From FEN-1350 sp964643355 (GTDB taxonomy: Bacteria; Planctomycetota; Phycisphaerae; Sedimentisphaerales; Anaerohalosphaeraceae), in assembly GCA_964643355.1 (NCBI GenBank), contig CAZXPW010000003.1:1-64000 (forward strand): a stretch of 64,000 nt of DNA, read 5' to 3'. Of this stretch, positions 52,159 through 60,515 are shown piece after piece; position 1 is the stretch's first letter, and every line of letters begins with the position of its first letter. A model generated the notes under the pieces. The model ran no database searches, was not told the DNA's origin, and saw nothing but the letters and a program-made list of their open reading frames with translations. The position numbers and the translations under genes were made by a program.

Positions 52159-52857
52159 ATGTCGGAAAAGCATAAAAAGCGAAGCATCGGCATATCCATT
52201 CGAAATCGGATCGTATCCGGCATTTTGTTGCTTTTGCCGTTTGCGGTGACTTATCTGATTGTTCGATGGTTGTTTTTGTTTTTGTTTAAGTATCTGAAAC
52301 CGATTGTGGTTCGGATACTTGAAGAGGTTGGACGAATTCCCACGGTTGGATCGGCCAATCCTCTGGCGGTATCCATAGTCGTGACGGTCCTAGCGATCCT
52401 CATGCTGGTGTTTTTCTTTTATCTTGTTGGATCGGTCGGCCGATGGGTCATTGTCCGGCGGTTTGTGGAGGCCGGGGAGGCCATTCTCCTGAAGATTCCA
52501 CTGGTTCGGACGGTTTATTCAGCGACACAACAGGTGGCCAAGGCGGTTTCTCTTCCGGGCAAGGAGTCGTTCAAGTCGGTGGGGTTGGTGGAATTTCCCC
52601 GGCCGGGAATCAAGGCGGTTGGATTCATCACCGGATATGTAACGGATACCGCAGGGGCCAAATACGCCAAGGTCTTCATTCCGACGGCACCCAATCCGAC
52701 GACGGGTTTTTTTGAAATGGTCCCGATTCAGGAAATCGTCGAGACGGATATGACCATCGAAAGCGCATTTACCATGATCATCTCCGGCGGGTTGGTTACG
52801 CCGGAGGGTTTCCAGATTCAATCCCCATCTCGGAGCGCCCACCATGTCCAAGTCTGA
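52159..52857 (+). CDS. DUF502 membrane protein
   Basis: A 232-aa protein of the DUF502 family with two transmembrane regions (GILLLLPFAVTYLIVRWLFLF and VVTVLAILMLVFFFYLVGSV) and a conserved C-terminal domain containing PLVRTVYSATQQ and FPRPGIKAVGFITGY and VFIPTAPNPTTGFFEMVP. Function is unknown; homologues are found in plants and bacteria. AAGGGG lies 7 nt before the ATG at 52159; the start at 52039 is rejected. Its end overlaps argH by 14 nt, so the two are translationally linked. Confidence 0.88.
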   Translation: MSEKHKKRSIGISIRNRIVSGILLLLPFAVTYLIVRWLFLFLFKYLKPIVVRILEEVGRIPTVGSANPLAVSIVVTVLAILMLVFFFYLVGSVGRWVIVRRFVEAGEAILLKIPLVRTVYSATQQVAKAVSLPGKESFKSVGLVEFPRPGIKAVGFITGYVTDTAGAKYAKVFIPTAPNPTTGFFEMVPIQEIVETDMTIESAFTMIISGGLVTPEGFQIQSPSRSAHHVQV

Positions 52858-54232
52858 GAAGAGCTGGGAAAAACGACTCAGCGGGTCCATTGACGAGTTG
52901 GCAATGGATTTTGTCGAGTCGCTGTCGTTCGACCAGCGATTGTACAAGTATGATATCGTCGGATCGATCGCGCATGCGGAGATGCTGGCCCAGCAAAAAC
53001 TGATTACGAAGTCCGAGTGTGCGGAGATCAAGAAGGGACTGGTGGAGATCTCCGAGGAGATCGCCTCGGGAAAATTCACCTTCAACAAATTGCATGAAGA
53101 TATCCACATGGCCATCGAAGATGCCCTGATCCGCAAGGTCGGCGAGGCGGGGAAAAAACTGCATACCGGCCGTTCGCGGAACGATCAGGTCGCGATGGAC
53201 CTGCGGCTCTGGGTTCGGGATGAAATCGAATTGATCCAGACACGCGTCGCGTCCCTGCAGAAGGCCTTGCTCAAACTCGCCGAACGGTATGCCGAGGACA
53301 TTATGCCGGCCTACACGCATTTGCAGCGGGCTCAGCCGGTGACGATCGGGGCATATCTGCTCAGTTTTGTCGAGATGCTGGCGCGAGACAGTCGGCGGCT
53401 GGGGAATTGCCGGGATCTACTCAATGTCAGTCCGTTGGGCAGCGGGGCGGTGGCGGGATCCACGCTTCCGCTGGACCGGAAAATCACGGCCCGGCAGTTG
53501 GGTTTTGCGGATATCACCTACAACAGCATCGACTCGGTGTCGGATCGGGATTTCTGCGCGGAATTCCTGTTCGATTGCGCGATGATCGCGGCGCACCTGT
53601 CTCGACTGGCGGAGGACTGGATTGTGTTTTGCACGACGGAGTATTCATTTCTGACAATTGACGACAAGTATTGTACCTCGTCGAGCATGATGCCGCAGAA
53701 GCGCAATCCCGATATGCTGGAACTGATCCGGGGAAAGACCGGCCGGGTGTATGGGGCGCTGGTCGGAATACTGACGATCCTGAAGGCCCAACCCTCAACC
53801 TACAATCGGGATCTGCAGGAAGACAAGATCCATGTCTTCGGCGCAGCCGATACGATCGGGTCTTGTCTTGAAATGACGACAGCGATTGCGTCGGGCTGCC
53901 GATTCAACACCCAGCCGCTTGCGGGGGGGATGAACCGCGGTTTTCTCGACGCGACCGCTTTTGCCGAGTACCTGGTCGGCAAGGGGATTCCGTTCCGCCA
54001 GGCGCATGGGATCGTGGGGGAACTGGTGGCCGAGTGTGAGAAGAACAATCAGCGGCTGTCGGATTTGAAGCTCGAGCGGTTTCGGGCGGCCTGTTCAGCC
54101 ATCCAGGAGGATGTGTACGAGATTCTGAATCCCTTGCAGGTGACCCGACGATATCAGACCGAAGGAGCAGCGGGGCCGTTGCAGACCCATTGTCAGATCG
54201 AGTATTGGAAGAATTTTCTGCGCCAACGGTGA
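52844..54232 (+). CDS. argH: Argininosuccinate lyase
   Basis: A 462-aa member of the fumarase/aspartase superfamily catalysing the last step of arginine synthesis. The signature SSSMMPQKRNPDM (from Ser279) contains the flexible catalytic serine, with HTGRSRNDQVA and YTHLQRAQPVT as the other active-site blocks. The N-terminus WEKRLSGSIDE is typical. Length is normal. It overlaps the DUF502 gene and is 6 nt ahead of thiL. Other arg genes are not in the window. Confidence 0.95.
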   Translation: MSKSEKSWEKRLSGSIDELAMDFVESLSFDQRLYKYDIVGSIAHAEMLAQQKLITKSECAEIKKGLVEISEEIASGKFTFNKLHEDIHMAIEDALIRKVGEAGKKLHTGRSRNDQVAMDLRLWVRDEIELIQTRVASLQKALLKLAERYAEDIMPAYTHLQRAQPVTIGAYLLSFVEMLARDSRRLGNCRDLLNVSPLGSGAVAGSTLPLDRKITARQLGFADITYNSIDSVSDRDFCAEFLFDCAMIAAHLSRLAEDWIVFCTTEYSFLTIDDKYCTSSSMMPQKRNPDMLELIRGKTGRVYGALVGILTILKAQPSTYNRDLQEDKIHVFGAADTIGSCLEMTTAIASGCRFNTQPLAGGMNRGFLDATAFAEYLVGKGIPFRQAHGIVGELVAECEKNNQRLSDLKLERFRAACSAIQEDVYEILNPLQVTRRYQTEGAAGPLQTHCQIEYWKNFLRQR

Positions 54233-54238
54233 GGTTTC

Positions 54239-55156
54239 ATGCCGAACAAGGAAGACATCCTGACGGCTTGGTTTGCCCGTCAATCGAGATCTCCAAAGGA
54301 GCAATTTCCGATTGGGATTGGAGACGATATGGCTCAGGTTCGGCTGAAGTCCGGGGGTTCGATTCTGATTACGACCGATATGCTCTTGGACGGAACCCAT
54401 TTCGATCTTCGCACGGCCACGCCCGAACAAGTGGGCGTCAAAGCGATGAATTGCAGTCTGAGCGATTGTGCGGCGATGGCGACATCGCCGATCTGTGCGG
54501 TGGTTGCCGTCGCCGTGCCGAAGGGATTCAGCTCCGCCAATCTCAAGCGGCTTCATGCGGGACTGGTGAAAGCCGGACGGAAGTTTGACTGCTATCTCGT
54601 CGGAGGCGATATCACGGCCTGGACCCACAAGAGCAGCCGGTTTGCGGTCAATGTAACGATGCTCAGCCGGCCCGCACCGGGGATCAAGCCGATCCGGCGA
54701 AATGGAGCGAGAGTCGGGGATCTGATCTGTGTGACGGGGACGCTGGGAGGATCGTTGAGGCGTAAGCACCTGTCGTTCACACCGCGTGTCCGAGAGGCGC
54801 TGGCGATCGCTTCTGCTGCCCCGATTCATGCGATGATGGATATTACCGACGGTCTGAGCACGGACCTGAATCGGATTTGCACACAAAGCGGGGTAGGAGC
54901 GGTTCTGGACGCTCAATGGATTCCCCTGTCTTCGGACGCCCGACAAACGGCCCATCCTCTGTCCAGCGCCTTACATGACGGGGAAGATTTCGAACTGTTG
55001 TTCACTTTGCATCCGCGGGATTTTTCACGGATGCGGGATCTTCCGGGGACGCCAATCTCCTGTATTGGAATTATCACCGAGGGAAAATCTCTGAAAATAC
55101 GCGGAATCGACGGGCGGATCCGTCCCTTGACACCGCGGGGATACGATCATTTATGA
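54239..55156 (+). CDS. thiL: Thiamine-monophosphate kinase
   Basis: A 305-aa PurM-fold kinase that makes thiamine pyrophosphate. GIGDDMAQV at the N-terminus, DMLLDGTHFD, KAMNCSLSDCAAMAT and VGGDIT are conserved metal- and nucleotide-binding elements, and MDITDGLSTDLNRI is the typical second Mg site; ALHDGEDFELLFT closes the fold. Length is normal. Its stop overlaps the tsaE start (ATGA), so the two are coupled. Confidence 0.93.
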   Translation: MPNKEDILTAWFARQSRSPKEQFPIGIGDDMAQVRLKSGGSILITTDMLLDGTHFDLRTATPEQVGVKAMNCSLSDCAAMATSPICAVVAVAVPKGFSSANLKRLHAGLVKAGRKFDCYLVGGDITAWTHKSSRFAVNVTMLSRPAPGIKPIRRNGARVGDLICVTGTLGGSLRRKHLSFTPRVREALAIASAAPIHAMMDITDGLSTDLNRICTQSGVGAVLDAQWIPLSSDARQTAHPLSSALHDGEDFELLFTLHPRDFSRMRDLPGTPISCIGIITEGKSLKIRGIDGRIRPLTPRGYDHL

Positions 55157-55635
55157 ACGGCCCCGGCGATTCGTTGGTATTGGAAAGCGATCGTCCGGAA
55201 CGGACGCTGGAGATCGGGCATGCGATTGGCTCTGCACTGCAGGGCGGCGAGGTCCTCTGCCTGATCGGGCCGCTGGGAAGCGGCAAGACGCACCTGATTC
55301 AGGGCATCGCGCGCGGGGTCGGAGTGGAGGATTCGATCGCCGTAAACAGCCCGACTTTTGTGCTTGTCAACGAATATTTTGCGGCTTCTTTGGGCCTGGA
55401 TCTGTATCATATCGATGCGTACCGATTGGCCTCTCCGGTCGAGTTTGAACAATTGGGATTTGACGATCTGTGTCGGCCGGATTCCGTCGTCCTGATCGAA
55501 TGGGCGGATCGGATTCTGTCGGCGTTGCGGGATATGCCGGCGCTTCGGATCGAACTTTCACATGAGGGACCTTTCCGGCGGAGGATTGTCGTGAAAAATT
55601 TTTCTTCGGCGATCGGCGCTGCATTGACGCGGTAA
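55153..55635 (+). CDS. tsaE: tRNA threonylcarbamoyladenosine biosynthesis ATPase TsaE
   Basis: A 160-aa P-loop ATPase partnering TsaB and TsaD in t6A37 formation. The Walker A loop is GPLGSGKTHL (Lys45); NSPTFVLVNEY and YHIDAYRL and LIEWADRI are TsaE hallmarks. Length is normal. It overlaps thiL by 4 nt. TsaB and TsaD are not in the window. Confidence 0.94.
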   Translation: MNGPGDSLVLESDRPERTLEIGHAIGSALQGGEVLCLIGPLGSGKTHLIQGIARGVGVEDSIAVNSPTFVLVNEYFAASLGLDLYHIDAYRLASPVEFEQLGFDDLCRPDSVVLIEWADRILSALRDMPALRIELSHEGPFRRRIVVKNFSSAIGAALTR

Positions 55636-56023
55636 TCGCTACTGTCGTTTCACCCTCTTTTATCCCCCTTTGCGGCGAGCGTGGAGAGGCCGGATTATCG
55701 GCCTGAACACAGTTCGAAAAAAATCCGTTTTTCCTCGCGGAATCTCCCCGCGCGTTTGGATACCGGGCAAATGTTTCGTAAGTTTTCGTAGCGTTGGAAA
55801 ACACGACGCGGCTCTTTCGAAACACGCAGGTTTCCTCGTTCCGATGTGCCGGCTGATTTACCGCCACTTCGAGACCTGACGGCTCGCAAGCGAAGAACTG
55901 ATGTTCTCTTCGGCCCGGATTCCATCGGTCGGGGTGATCCAACAGAACAAGGTAGGAGTGTTTTGAACCGTTCAAAACCGATACCGAGAACTGTTCCAAT
56001 ACTTTATTTTTGGAGAGACTGTC
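55636..56023. other. Structured intergenic region upstream of the pilin cluster
   Basis: 388 nt with no supported gene. It contains several short hairpins: AGGCCG-N6-CGGCCT (55687-55704), CGCGG/CCGCG near 55735-55753, GTTTTC/GAAAAC near 55780-55800, and a perfect GTTTTGAA-N3-TTCAAAAC dyad at 55960-55978. No T tract follows the first, so it is not an obvious terminator. I could not match it to the c-di-GMP riboswitch consensus. Confidence 0.5.
55960..55978. repeat. Perfect inverted repeat upstream of the pilin
   Basis: GTTTTGAACCGTTCAAAAC, 8-bp arms and a 3-nt centre, ending 45 nt before the pilin ATG. It could be an operator or a leader hairpin. Confidence 0.6.
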
Positions 56024-56488
56024 ATGATTAGAACGAACAAGCACGGATTCACGCTGGTGGAAATCCTGATCGTGGTCGTGATCCTGGGTATCCTGGCAGC
56101 CATCGTGATCCCTCAGTTTAGCAATGCCAGCCAGGAAGCCAGCGTCAACCGGATTCGGGCCGACCTGCAGACCATGCGGTCTCAGATTGAGCTCTACAAG
56201 ATCCAGCACCTGGGCAATGCCCCCACGGATAACACCACCTTTGAGACCCAGATGACAACCCAGACGGCCATCGGCGGCGGCGCGGGTGCCGATTTTGGTC
56301 CCTATCTGCAGTCCGTTCCCGTCAACGCGTTCACGAATTCGAATGCTGTCGTCGCTGCGGATCCCGGTGACGGTTCTGCCGGATGGGTCTATACGGTGGT
56401 CGGCGGCACTCTGGCTACCATCCAGGCCTGCAACAGCGCCAACTATGTCCCTGCTGCGGGAATGCCTGCCACACTGGCTGATTTTTAA
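56024..56488 (+). CDS. Major pilin / pseudopilin (GspG or PilA-like)
   Basis: A 154-aa type IV pilin-like protein. The prepilin peptidase site and N-terminal helix are canonical: a short basic leader, KHGFTLVEILIVVVILGILAAIVIP, with Gly-1, Phe+1 and Glu+5. The rest is a short pilin headgroup with the FTLVE-type spine continuing into RIRADLQTMRSQIELYKIQH, which resembles GspG. A strong terminator 30 nt after the stop means it is made from its own transcript, as expected for an abundant major subunit. GGAGAG lies upstream of the ATG. A GspG versus PilA assignment cannot be settled by sequence alone. Confidence 0.88.
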   Translation: MIRTNKHGFTLVEILIVVVILGILAAIVIPQFSNASQEASVNRIRADLQTMRSQIELYKIQHLGNAPTDNTTFETQMTTQTAIGGGAGADFGPYLQSVPVNAFTNSNAVVAADPGDGSAGWVYTVVGGTLATIQACNSANYVPAAGMPATLADF

Positions 56489-56517
56489 TCGAAAGATTCA
56501 GATCGGATAATCTCAAG

Positions 56518-56558
56518 CTGACCAGCATCCGCCCGTGCGAAGCTGGTCAGTTTTTTTT
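56518..56558 (+). terminator. Intrinsic terminator after the major pilin gene
   Basis: A 9-bp perfect stem CTGACCAGC / GCTGGTCAG with a 15-nt loop and eight T. It separates the major pilin from the minor-pilin operon. Confidence 0.88.
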
Positions 56559-56609
56559 GACTTCTGATCCATTCAGCAACGGAACGAACGAACAAGCGAG
56601 AACCAAGCC

Positions 56610-57059
56610 ATGGACACGCACGAGAAAAACGGGTTGACCTGGACGGAGATCTTTGTGGTCGTCGTGTTGCTGGGGATTTTTTCCGCGATGGCCGTTCCCC
56701 GATTCAGCCGTGCCAGCCAGCAAGCCCGTTTAAATGATTTGATCAGCGATCTTCAAGAGGTTCGGTCGCAAATCGAATTGTTTCGGATACAACACAAGGA
56801 ACGATATCCCGGCCAGACTTCGGCTTGCGGCGAAGTGGACCGGGATCTGTTTTTGAGAGAATTGACGACGCGAAGCGACGACGGTCTTGGTCCCTATCTG
56901 CAACAGATCCCCCGCAATGCGTACAACAATCTGGACACCATTACTTTTGTCACCGATCCCGCGGCCAAACCCTCGGGAACGGAGGGGACGGGGTGGTGGT
57001 ATAACGGGGCGACGGGTCAGTTCCGCGCCTGCGACAGCCCCGAGAATACGCGATATTGA
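56610..57059 (+). CDS. Second GspG-like pseudopilin, with atypical cleavage motif
   Basis: A 149-aa paralogue of the major pilin: both share the IVVV/VVVLLGI helix, RASQQARLNDLISDLQEVRSQIELFRIQHK and the FGPYL/GPYLQQIP-NA segment. The cleavage region reads NGLTWTEIFVVVVLLGI, keeping Gly-1 and Glu+5 but replacing the usual FTLVE by LTWTE. Such changes may slow processing or define a minor subunit. It begins after the terminator and runs straight into the next pilin gene 2 nt later, so it belongs to the minor-pilin operon. Confidence 0.82.
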   Translation: MDTHEKNGLTWTEIFVVVVLLGIFSAMAVPRFSRASQQARLNDLISDLQEVRSQIELFRIQHKERYPGQTSACGEVDRDLFLRELTTRSDDGLGPYLQQIPRNAYNNLDTITFVTDPAAKPSGTEGTGWWYNGATGQFRACDSPENTRY

Positions 57060-57061
57060 AC

Positions 57062-57481
57062 ATGCGACCAAGAGGATACACATCGGGTTTTACGCTGGCG
57101 GAAGCATTGATCGCGATGACGATCCTGGCCGTTGCGGCTGTGGGCGTTATCTTGCCATTTTCCAACGGCGCCGCTTCGCAGGCCGAAGGGGCCAATCGTG
57201 CCATCGCCGGCAAGCTGGCTTCGGACCTGGTCGAGAAGATCAATACCACAACCTACGCCAATATCGTTTCCACATGGAATGGATATTCGGAGACGATGGG
57301 ACAGGTCAAAGATGCGGCGGGAAACTTGTTTGCGGATCCGGTCTATTCGAAATTCAGCCGATCCGTGGTTGCCAACAGTACCACGCTGGGTACCACGACC
57401 GCCGTCTGGGTGACGGTAACGGTGAATTATAACGGGCGCAAGGTTCTCCATATCAAAACCCTGATCGTAAAACCCTCCTGA
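57062..57481 (+). CDS. Minor pilin, GspI/PilV-like
   Basis: A 139-aa prepilin-type protein. SGFTLAEALIAMTILAVAAVGVIL is the canonical N-terminal helix with Gly-1 and Glu+5. The A-E-A-L-I-A-M-TILAVA pattern is characteristic of GspI/PilV. The ATG at 57062 starts 2 nt after the preceding stop. Short headgroup with a beta-rich end (VTVTVNYNGRKVLHIKTLIV). It probably sits at the pilus tip with the two following minor pilins. Confidence 0.82.
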   Translation: MRPRGYTSGFTLAEALIAMTILAVAAVGVILPFSNGAASQAEGANRAIAGKLASDLVEKINTTTYANIVSTWNGYSETMGQVKDAAGNLFADPVYSKFSRSVVANSTTLGTTTAVWVTVTVNYNGRKVLHIKTLIVKPS

Positions 57482-57483
57482 CG

Positions 57484-57993
57484 ATGCGGACCGAGAAAAA
57501 TCGATTTCGTTACGGCGGTTTCACCTTTGCCGAACTATTGATGGCGATGATGGTGACGACGATTATTCTGACGGCTGTCATTACCCTGGCTTCGGCCTTC
57601 GGTCATGCGCGGGATGCGACCGAACGGATGAGCGAGACCCAGACGGTGTTGCGTACGGCGACGATCCGAGTGTCCGACGCCATCCGGTTCAGCAATCGCG
57701 TGGTTTCGGCGACGGCCACGGAAATCCAGTTGTGGACGGATCTCGACGCCGATGGAAAAATGGAGGCGGGGGAGTATCAAACGCTGGGCACCGACGGGAC
57801 TTCGCTGACCCTGACCGGCGCCTCCGGAGTGGTGACGATGATTCCCGTTTGTGAAAATGTGCAGTTTTTGGTCGATGTTGCAGCGCCCAACACCAGACGA
57901 ATCTGTGTTGCGTTTGATCTGCGGGAAAACGGCCAAACTCGACATTACGAGATCTCGTCTTCGTTGTGGGCCAGCGACAGGCATGTTCATTAA
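57484..57993 (+). CDS. Minor pilin, GspJ/PilW-like
   Basis: A 169-aa prepilin-like protein: YGGFTFAELLMAMMVTTIILTAVITLASAF, with Gly-1 and Glu+5. The body has Ser/Thr-rich beta segments and a calcium-type DLDADGKMEAGEY loop. It starts 2 nt after the GspI-like gene. The order I, J, then a K/X-like protein is the typical minor-pilin arrangement. Confidence 0.82.
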   Translation: MRTEKNRFRYGGFTFAELLMAMMVTTIILTAVITLASAFGHARDATERMSETQTVLRTATIRVSDAIRFSNRVVSATATEIQLWTDLDADGKMEAGEYQTLGTDGTSLTLTGASGVVTMIPVCENVQFLVDVAAPNTRRICVAFDLRENGQTRHYEISSSLWASDRHVH

Positions 57994-58003
57994 GGAGGAT
58001 GCC

Positions 58004-58495
58004 ATGTACCCGGCACGAAAATCTTTTCAATGGAACCGGCGCAGAGGAGCGGCCCTGCTGGTGGTTTTAGCGATCACGATGCTGATTGCGGTGGTTTCGC
58101 TTGGATTCATCGGCCGATCGGATGCGGAGTTGGCCTGCGGCGACAACACGGCCCTGCGATTGAAAATGGACAATCTGGCCCGGTGCGCATTGGAATATGG
58201 ACGGGCGTATGCAATCAATCAAGGTCCGGCGACGATTTCCGCTGCGTGGGCCCAGCCCTCGGAAGCCGGCGCGAAAGATTACTGGAAACTGACTTTCGTC
58301 GGCGCTCCTGTGGCCAATGTTGCGGACCCCAATTTGTTTTCCGGTCAATCCACCTATACTTATACGATTACCGCGGAAGGGTATCGGGTGATCAGCTCCG
58401 AGAAGGTTGCCCAGAGCAAGCTGGAAAGCAAGATCTTGTTTGTCAATGATGCCGGAACCAAAAAGTCGTTTGTCGTTTCGATACGACGACTTTAA
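58004..58495 (+). CDS. Minor pilin-like, PilX/GspK N-terminal type
   Basis: A 163-aa protein with an N-terminal helix RRRGAALLVVLAITMLIAVVSLGFI, the pattern of PilX and GspK in which Glu+5 is absent. The remaining 130 residues are much shorter than a full GspK, which has about 330, so it may be a PilX-type subunit or a truncated GspK. AGGAGG precedes the ATG. It ends the minor-pilin operon; a 367-nt gap follows. Confidence 0.72.
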   Translation: MYPARKSFQWNRRRGAALLVVLAITMLIAVVSLGFIGRSDAELACGDNTALRLKMDNLARCALEYGRAYAINQGPATISAAWAQPSEAGAKDYWKLTFVGAPVANVADPNLFSGQSTYTYTITAEGYRVISSEKVAQSKLESKILFVNDAGTKKSFVVSIRRL

Positions 58496-58862
58496 ATCCC
58501 CGATCGACCGCGTTTACGACCGATAATCCAAATCGGCCCCATGATTTTATTTCCGGAAGACTCTCTGTCCGTTTGTCTTGTGGGTTTCGATCGGCCTGTC
58601 CTTTCCAACGGTTATGCCGGTTATATCGACAAGACGGATTAAGCCGCATCTCAGTCCTTGATAATTCGCGATAATAGCCCCTTCCGATCGGTTCACAATT
58701 TCGCAATACTCCCGATTTCCCATGGGAGAATCCGCGCCCGGACGGGTAGGACTTCAGGATTGAAGTTTCAATGGCCCGCAAGTTAATCCAACGTTCTCAA
58801 CGGACGAAATGAGGGCATGGAATCTGTGAGGATTTCCGGGTTGTCTATAGAAAGGTGAGCAC
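58496..58862. other. Intergenic region within the pilus cluster
   Basis: 367 nt with no supported gene. It contains a palindromic CCCATGGG near 58720 and a small CTTCA-GGAT-TGAAG hairpin near 58751. A TATAGA at about 58846 is the best -10 candidate for the next gene but has no good -35. Confidence 0.45.
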
Positions 58863-59390
58863 ATGAACAATTCGATTCGAATGCGGCAGGGAGGCCGAAC
58901 GGCGTTTACTTTCATCGAATTGATGGTGGTTATGGTGATTCTGGGAATCGCGGCGATGCTGGCCGTGCCGATGTTTTCTTCGGCGGCCGATACGCAGCTT
59001 CAGGCGGCCGCGACGATGATCGCAGCCGATCTGGATTACGCCAAAAATCTGGCCATTACGCGGCAGATGAATGTAACGGTAGTATTCAGCCCCGGGACGG
59101 AATCGTATCAGGTTCAGGACAGCGGCGGGACGGTGCTCCGGCATCCCACCAAAGCCGGATCCAGTTTTCAGGTCCATCTGGCCACGGACAACCGGACCCG
59201 ACAAGTGGATCTACTGGATACCACCGGGTTTGATGGATCCTCCTCGATAACCTTTGATTATCTGGGTTCGCCCTATAGCGGAACGACGACAGCAACGGCG
59301 ATGACGACGGGAAAGATCTTCCTGGCGGCCGGAACCTATTCGACATCGGTCACCGTCGAACCGGTGACCGGATATATCCGAATTCCCTGA
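58863..59390 (+). CDS. GspH-like pseudopilin
   Basis: A 175-aa pseudopilin: TAFTFIELMVVMVILGIAAMLAVP at the N-terminus, with Glu+5 kept but Ala, not Gly, at position -1. The body matches GspH/FimT-type minor subunits (LDYAKNLAITRQMNVTVVFS is the conserved core), ending GYIRIP. AAAGGTGAG lies upstream of the ATG. It is 12 nt ahead of pilM, so it starts the second pilus operon. Confidence 0.84.
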   Translation: MNNSIRMRQGGRTAFTFIELMVVMVILGIAAMLAVPMFSSAADTQLQAAATMIAADLDYAKNLAITRQMNVTVVFSPGTESYQVQDSGGTVLRHPTKAGSSFQVHLATDNRTRQVDLLDTTGFDGSSSITFDYLGSPYSGTTTATAMTTGKIFLAAGTYSTSVTVEPVTGYIRIP

Positions 59391-59402
59391 TGGGATGATG
59401 CG

Positions 59403-60515
59403 ATGTTTGGAATGGAACGACAATCTGCTCGACCGATCGCGCTGGATCTGGGCCACAGCGTAATCCGGATGCTGCAATTGGGCGTGTCTTCGGACGAAGG
59501 ATTGTATGTGATCGATGCGCAGCAGACTCCTGTGGATCCGGATCTCGATTCACAGCCCGGGAAACGGGACGAATTTGTCGCCCAGTCCATTCGCCAGATG
59601 CTGGATCGAGGGCGGTTTCTCGACCGCAAGGTCGTTTCCGCGCTGCCCAACGACAGCTTGAAAATCCGGAGTTTGCGACTGGATCCGACTCAGACCGGAC
59701 AGATCGACGAGATCCTTCGGGATGAGGTCGCGCAGCGGTTCGGTTTGAATCCCGATACGGATGAAATCCGTTATCTGATCGCCGGTCACGCCTACCAGGG
59801 CGACGAGATCAAGAATGAAGTGATCTTTTTTGGGATCGATCGATCCAGTTTGGAACAACATCTGCAAATGCTGGAAAAGGCCTGTCTGCAGCCGATGGCG
59901 ATCGACGCGGTGCCGTGCGCGCTGTTTCGCAGCTTCAAGAGTTCCTATCGGCGTCAGGAGGATCAGCAACTGGTCAGCGTGTTCGTCGAAGTCGGGTGCC
60001 GGCTGACGACGGTGATTATCGGCCGAGGCCAGGAAATCTCGTTCATCAAGCAGATTCCGATCGCCGGCGACCAGATCAACCAGGATGTGGCGCATCGGCT
60101 GGGCATCAGCTTGCAGGAGGCGATTCGATTGCGCTCCCAGATACGGACCGCGGAAGATTCGACATTTGACCATACGACGCGTCAGTCGATGATCGACGCG
60201 ATGAGCCAGACCGTCGAGGATCTGGCCAAAGAAGTGTCGTTGTGTTTTCGATACTACGCCGTGACTTTCCGAGGCGAAAAACCGCAAGAGGCGGTTTTCG
60301 GGGGCGGGGAGGCCCACGAAACGGCGCTGTTGAACGCTTTACGCCGCCATCTCGGCATTGAGATTACCATCGCACAGCCGTTTCGCGGGATCGACCTGAG
60401 CGGCAGCGTATTGGCCAAGGCCGATGCGACGACGCTGAGCGAATGGGCCGTGGCGGTCGGATTGGGAATTCGCGGATTTGAGCCGGCCATCGAACGGGTG
60501 GAGAAAGCAGGATGA
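59403..60515 (+). CDS. pilM: PilM-like actin-fold pilus assembly protein
   Basis: A 370-aa protein with the actin/FtsA fold of PilM. The first phosphate-binding element is IALDLGHSVIRMLQL, and SVFVEVGCRLTTVIIGRGQEISFIKQIPIAG the second; VFGGGEAH is the adenosine loop. PilM recruits PilN to the inner-membrane platform in the cytoplasm. It overlaps pilN by 4 nt. GspL-type proteins share the fold, but the separate pilN, pilO and pilP genes favour PilM. Confidence 0.88.
   Translation: MFGMERQSARPIALDLGHSVIRMLQLGVSSDEGLYVIDAQQTPVDPDLDSQPGKRDEFVAQSIRQMLDRGRFLDRKVVSALPNDSLKIRSLRLDPTQTGQIDEILRDEVAQRFGLNPDTDEIRYLIAGHAYQGDEIKNEVIFFGIDRSSLEQHLQMLEKACLQPMAIDAVPCALFRSFKSSYRRQEDQQLVSVFVEVGCRLTTVIIGRGQEISFIKQIPIAGDQINQDVAHRLGISLQEAIRLRSQIRTAEDSTFDHTTRQSMIDAMSQTVEDLAKEVSLCFRYYAVTFRGEKPQEAVFGGGEAHETALLNALRRHLGIEITIAQPFRGIDLSGSVLAKADATTLSEWAVAVGLGIRGFEPAIERVEKAG

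Noticed and set aside
55636..56023. c-di-GMP (GEMM) riboswitch before the pilin gene
   Set aside because: Key consensus elements could not be aligned; only unrelated hairpins are visible.
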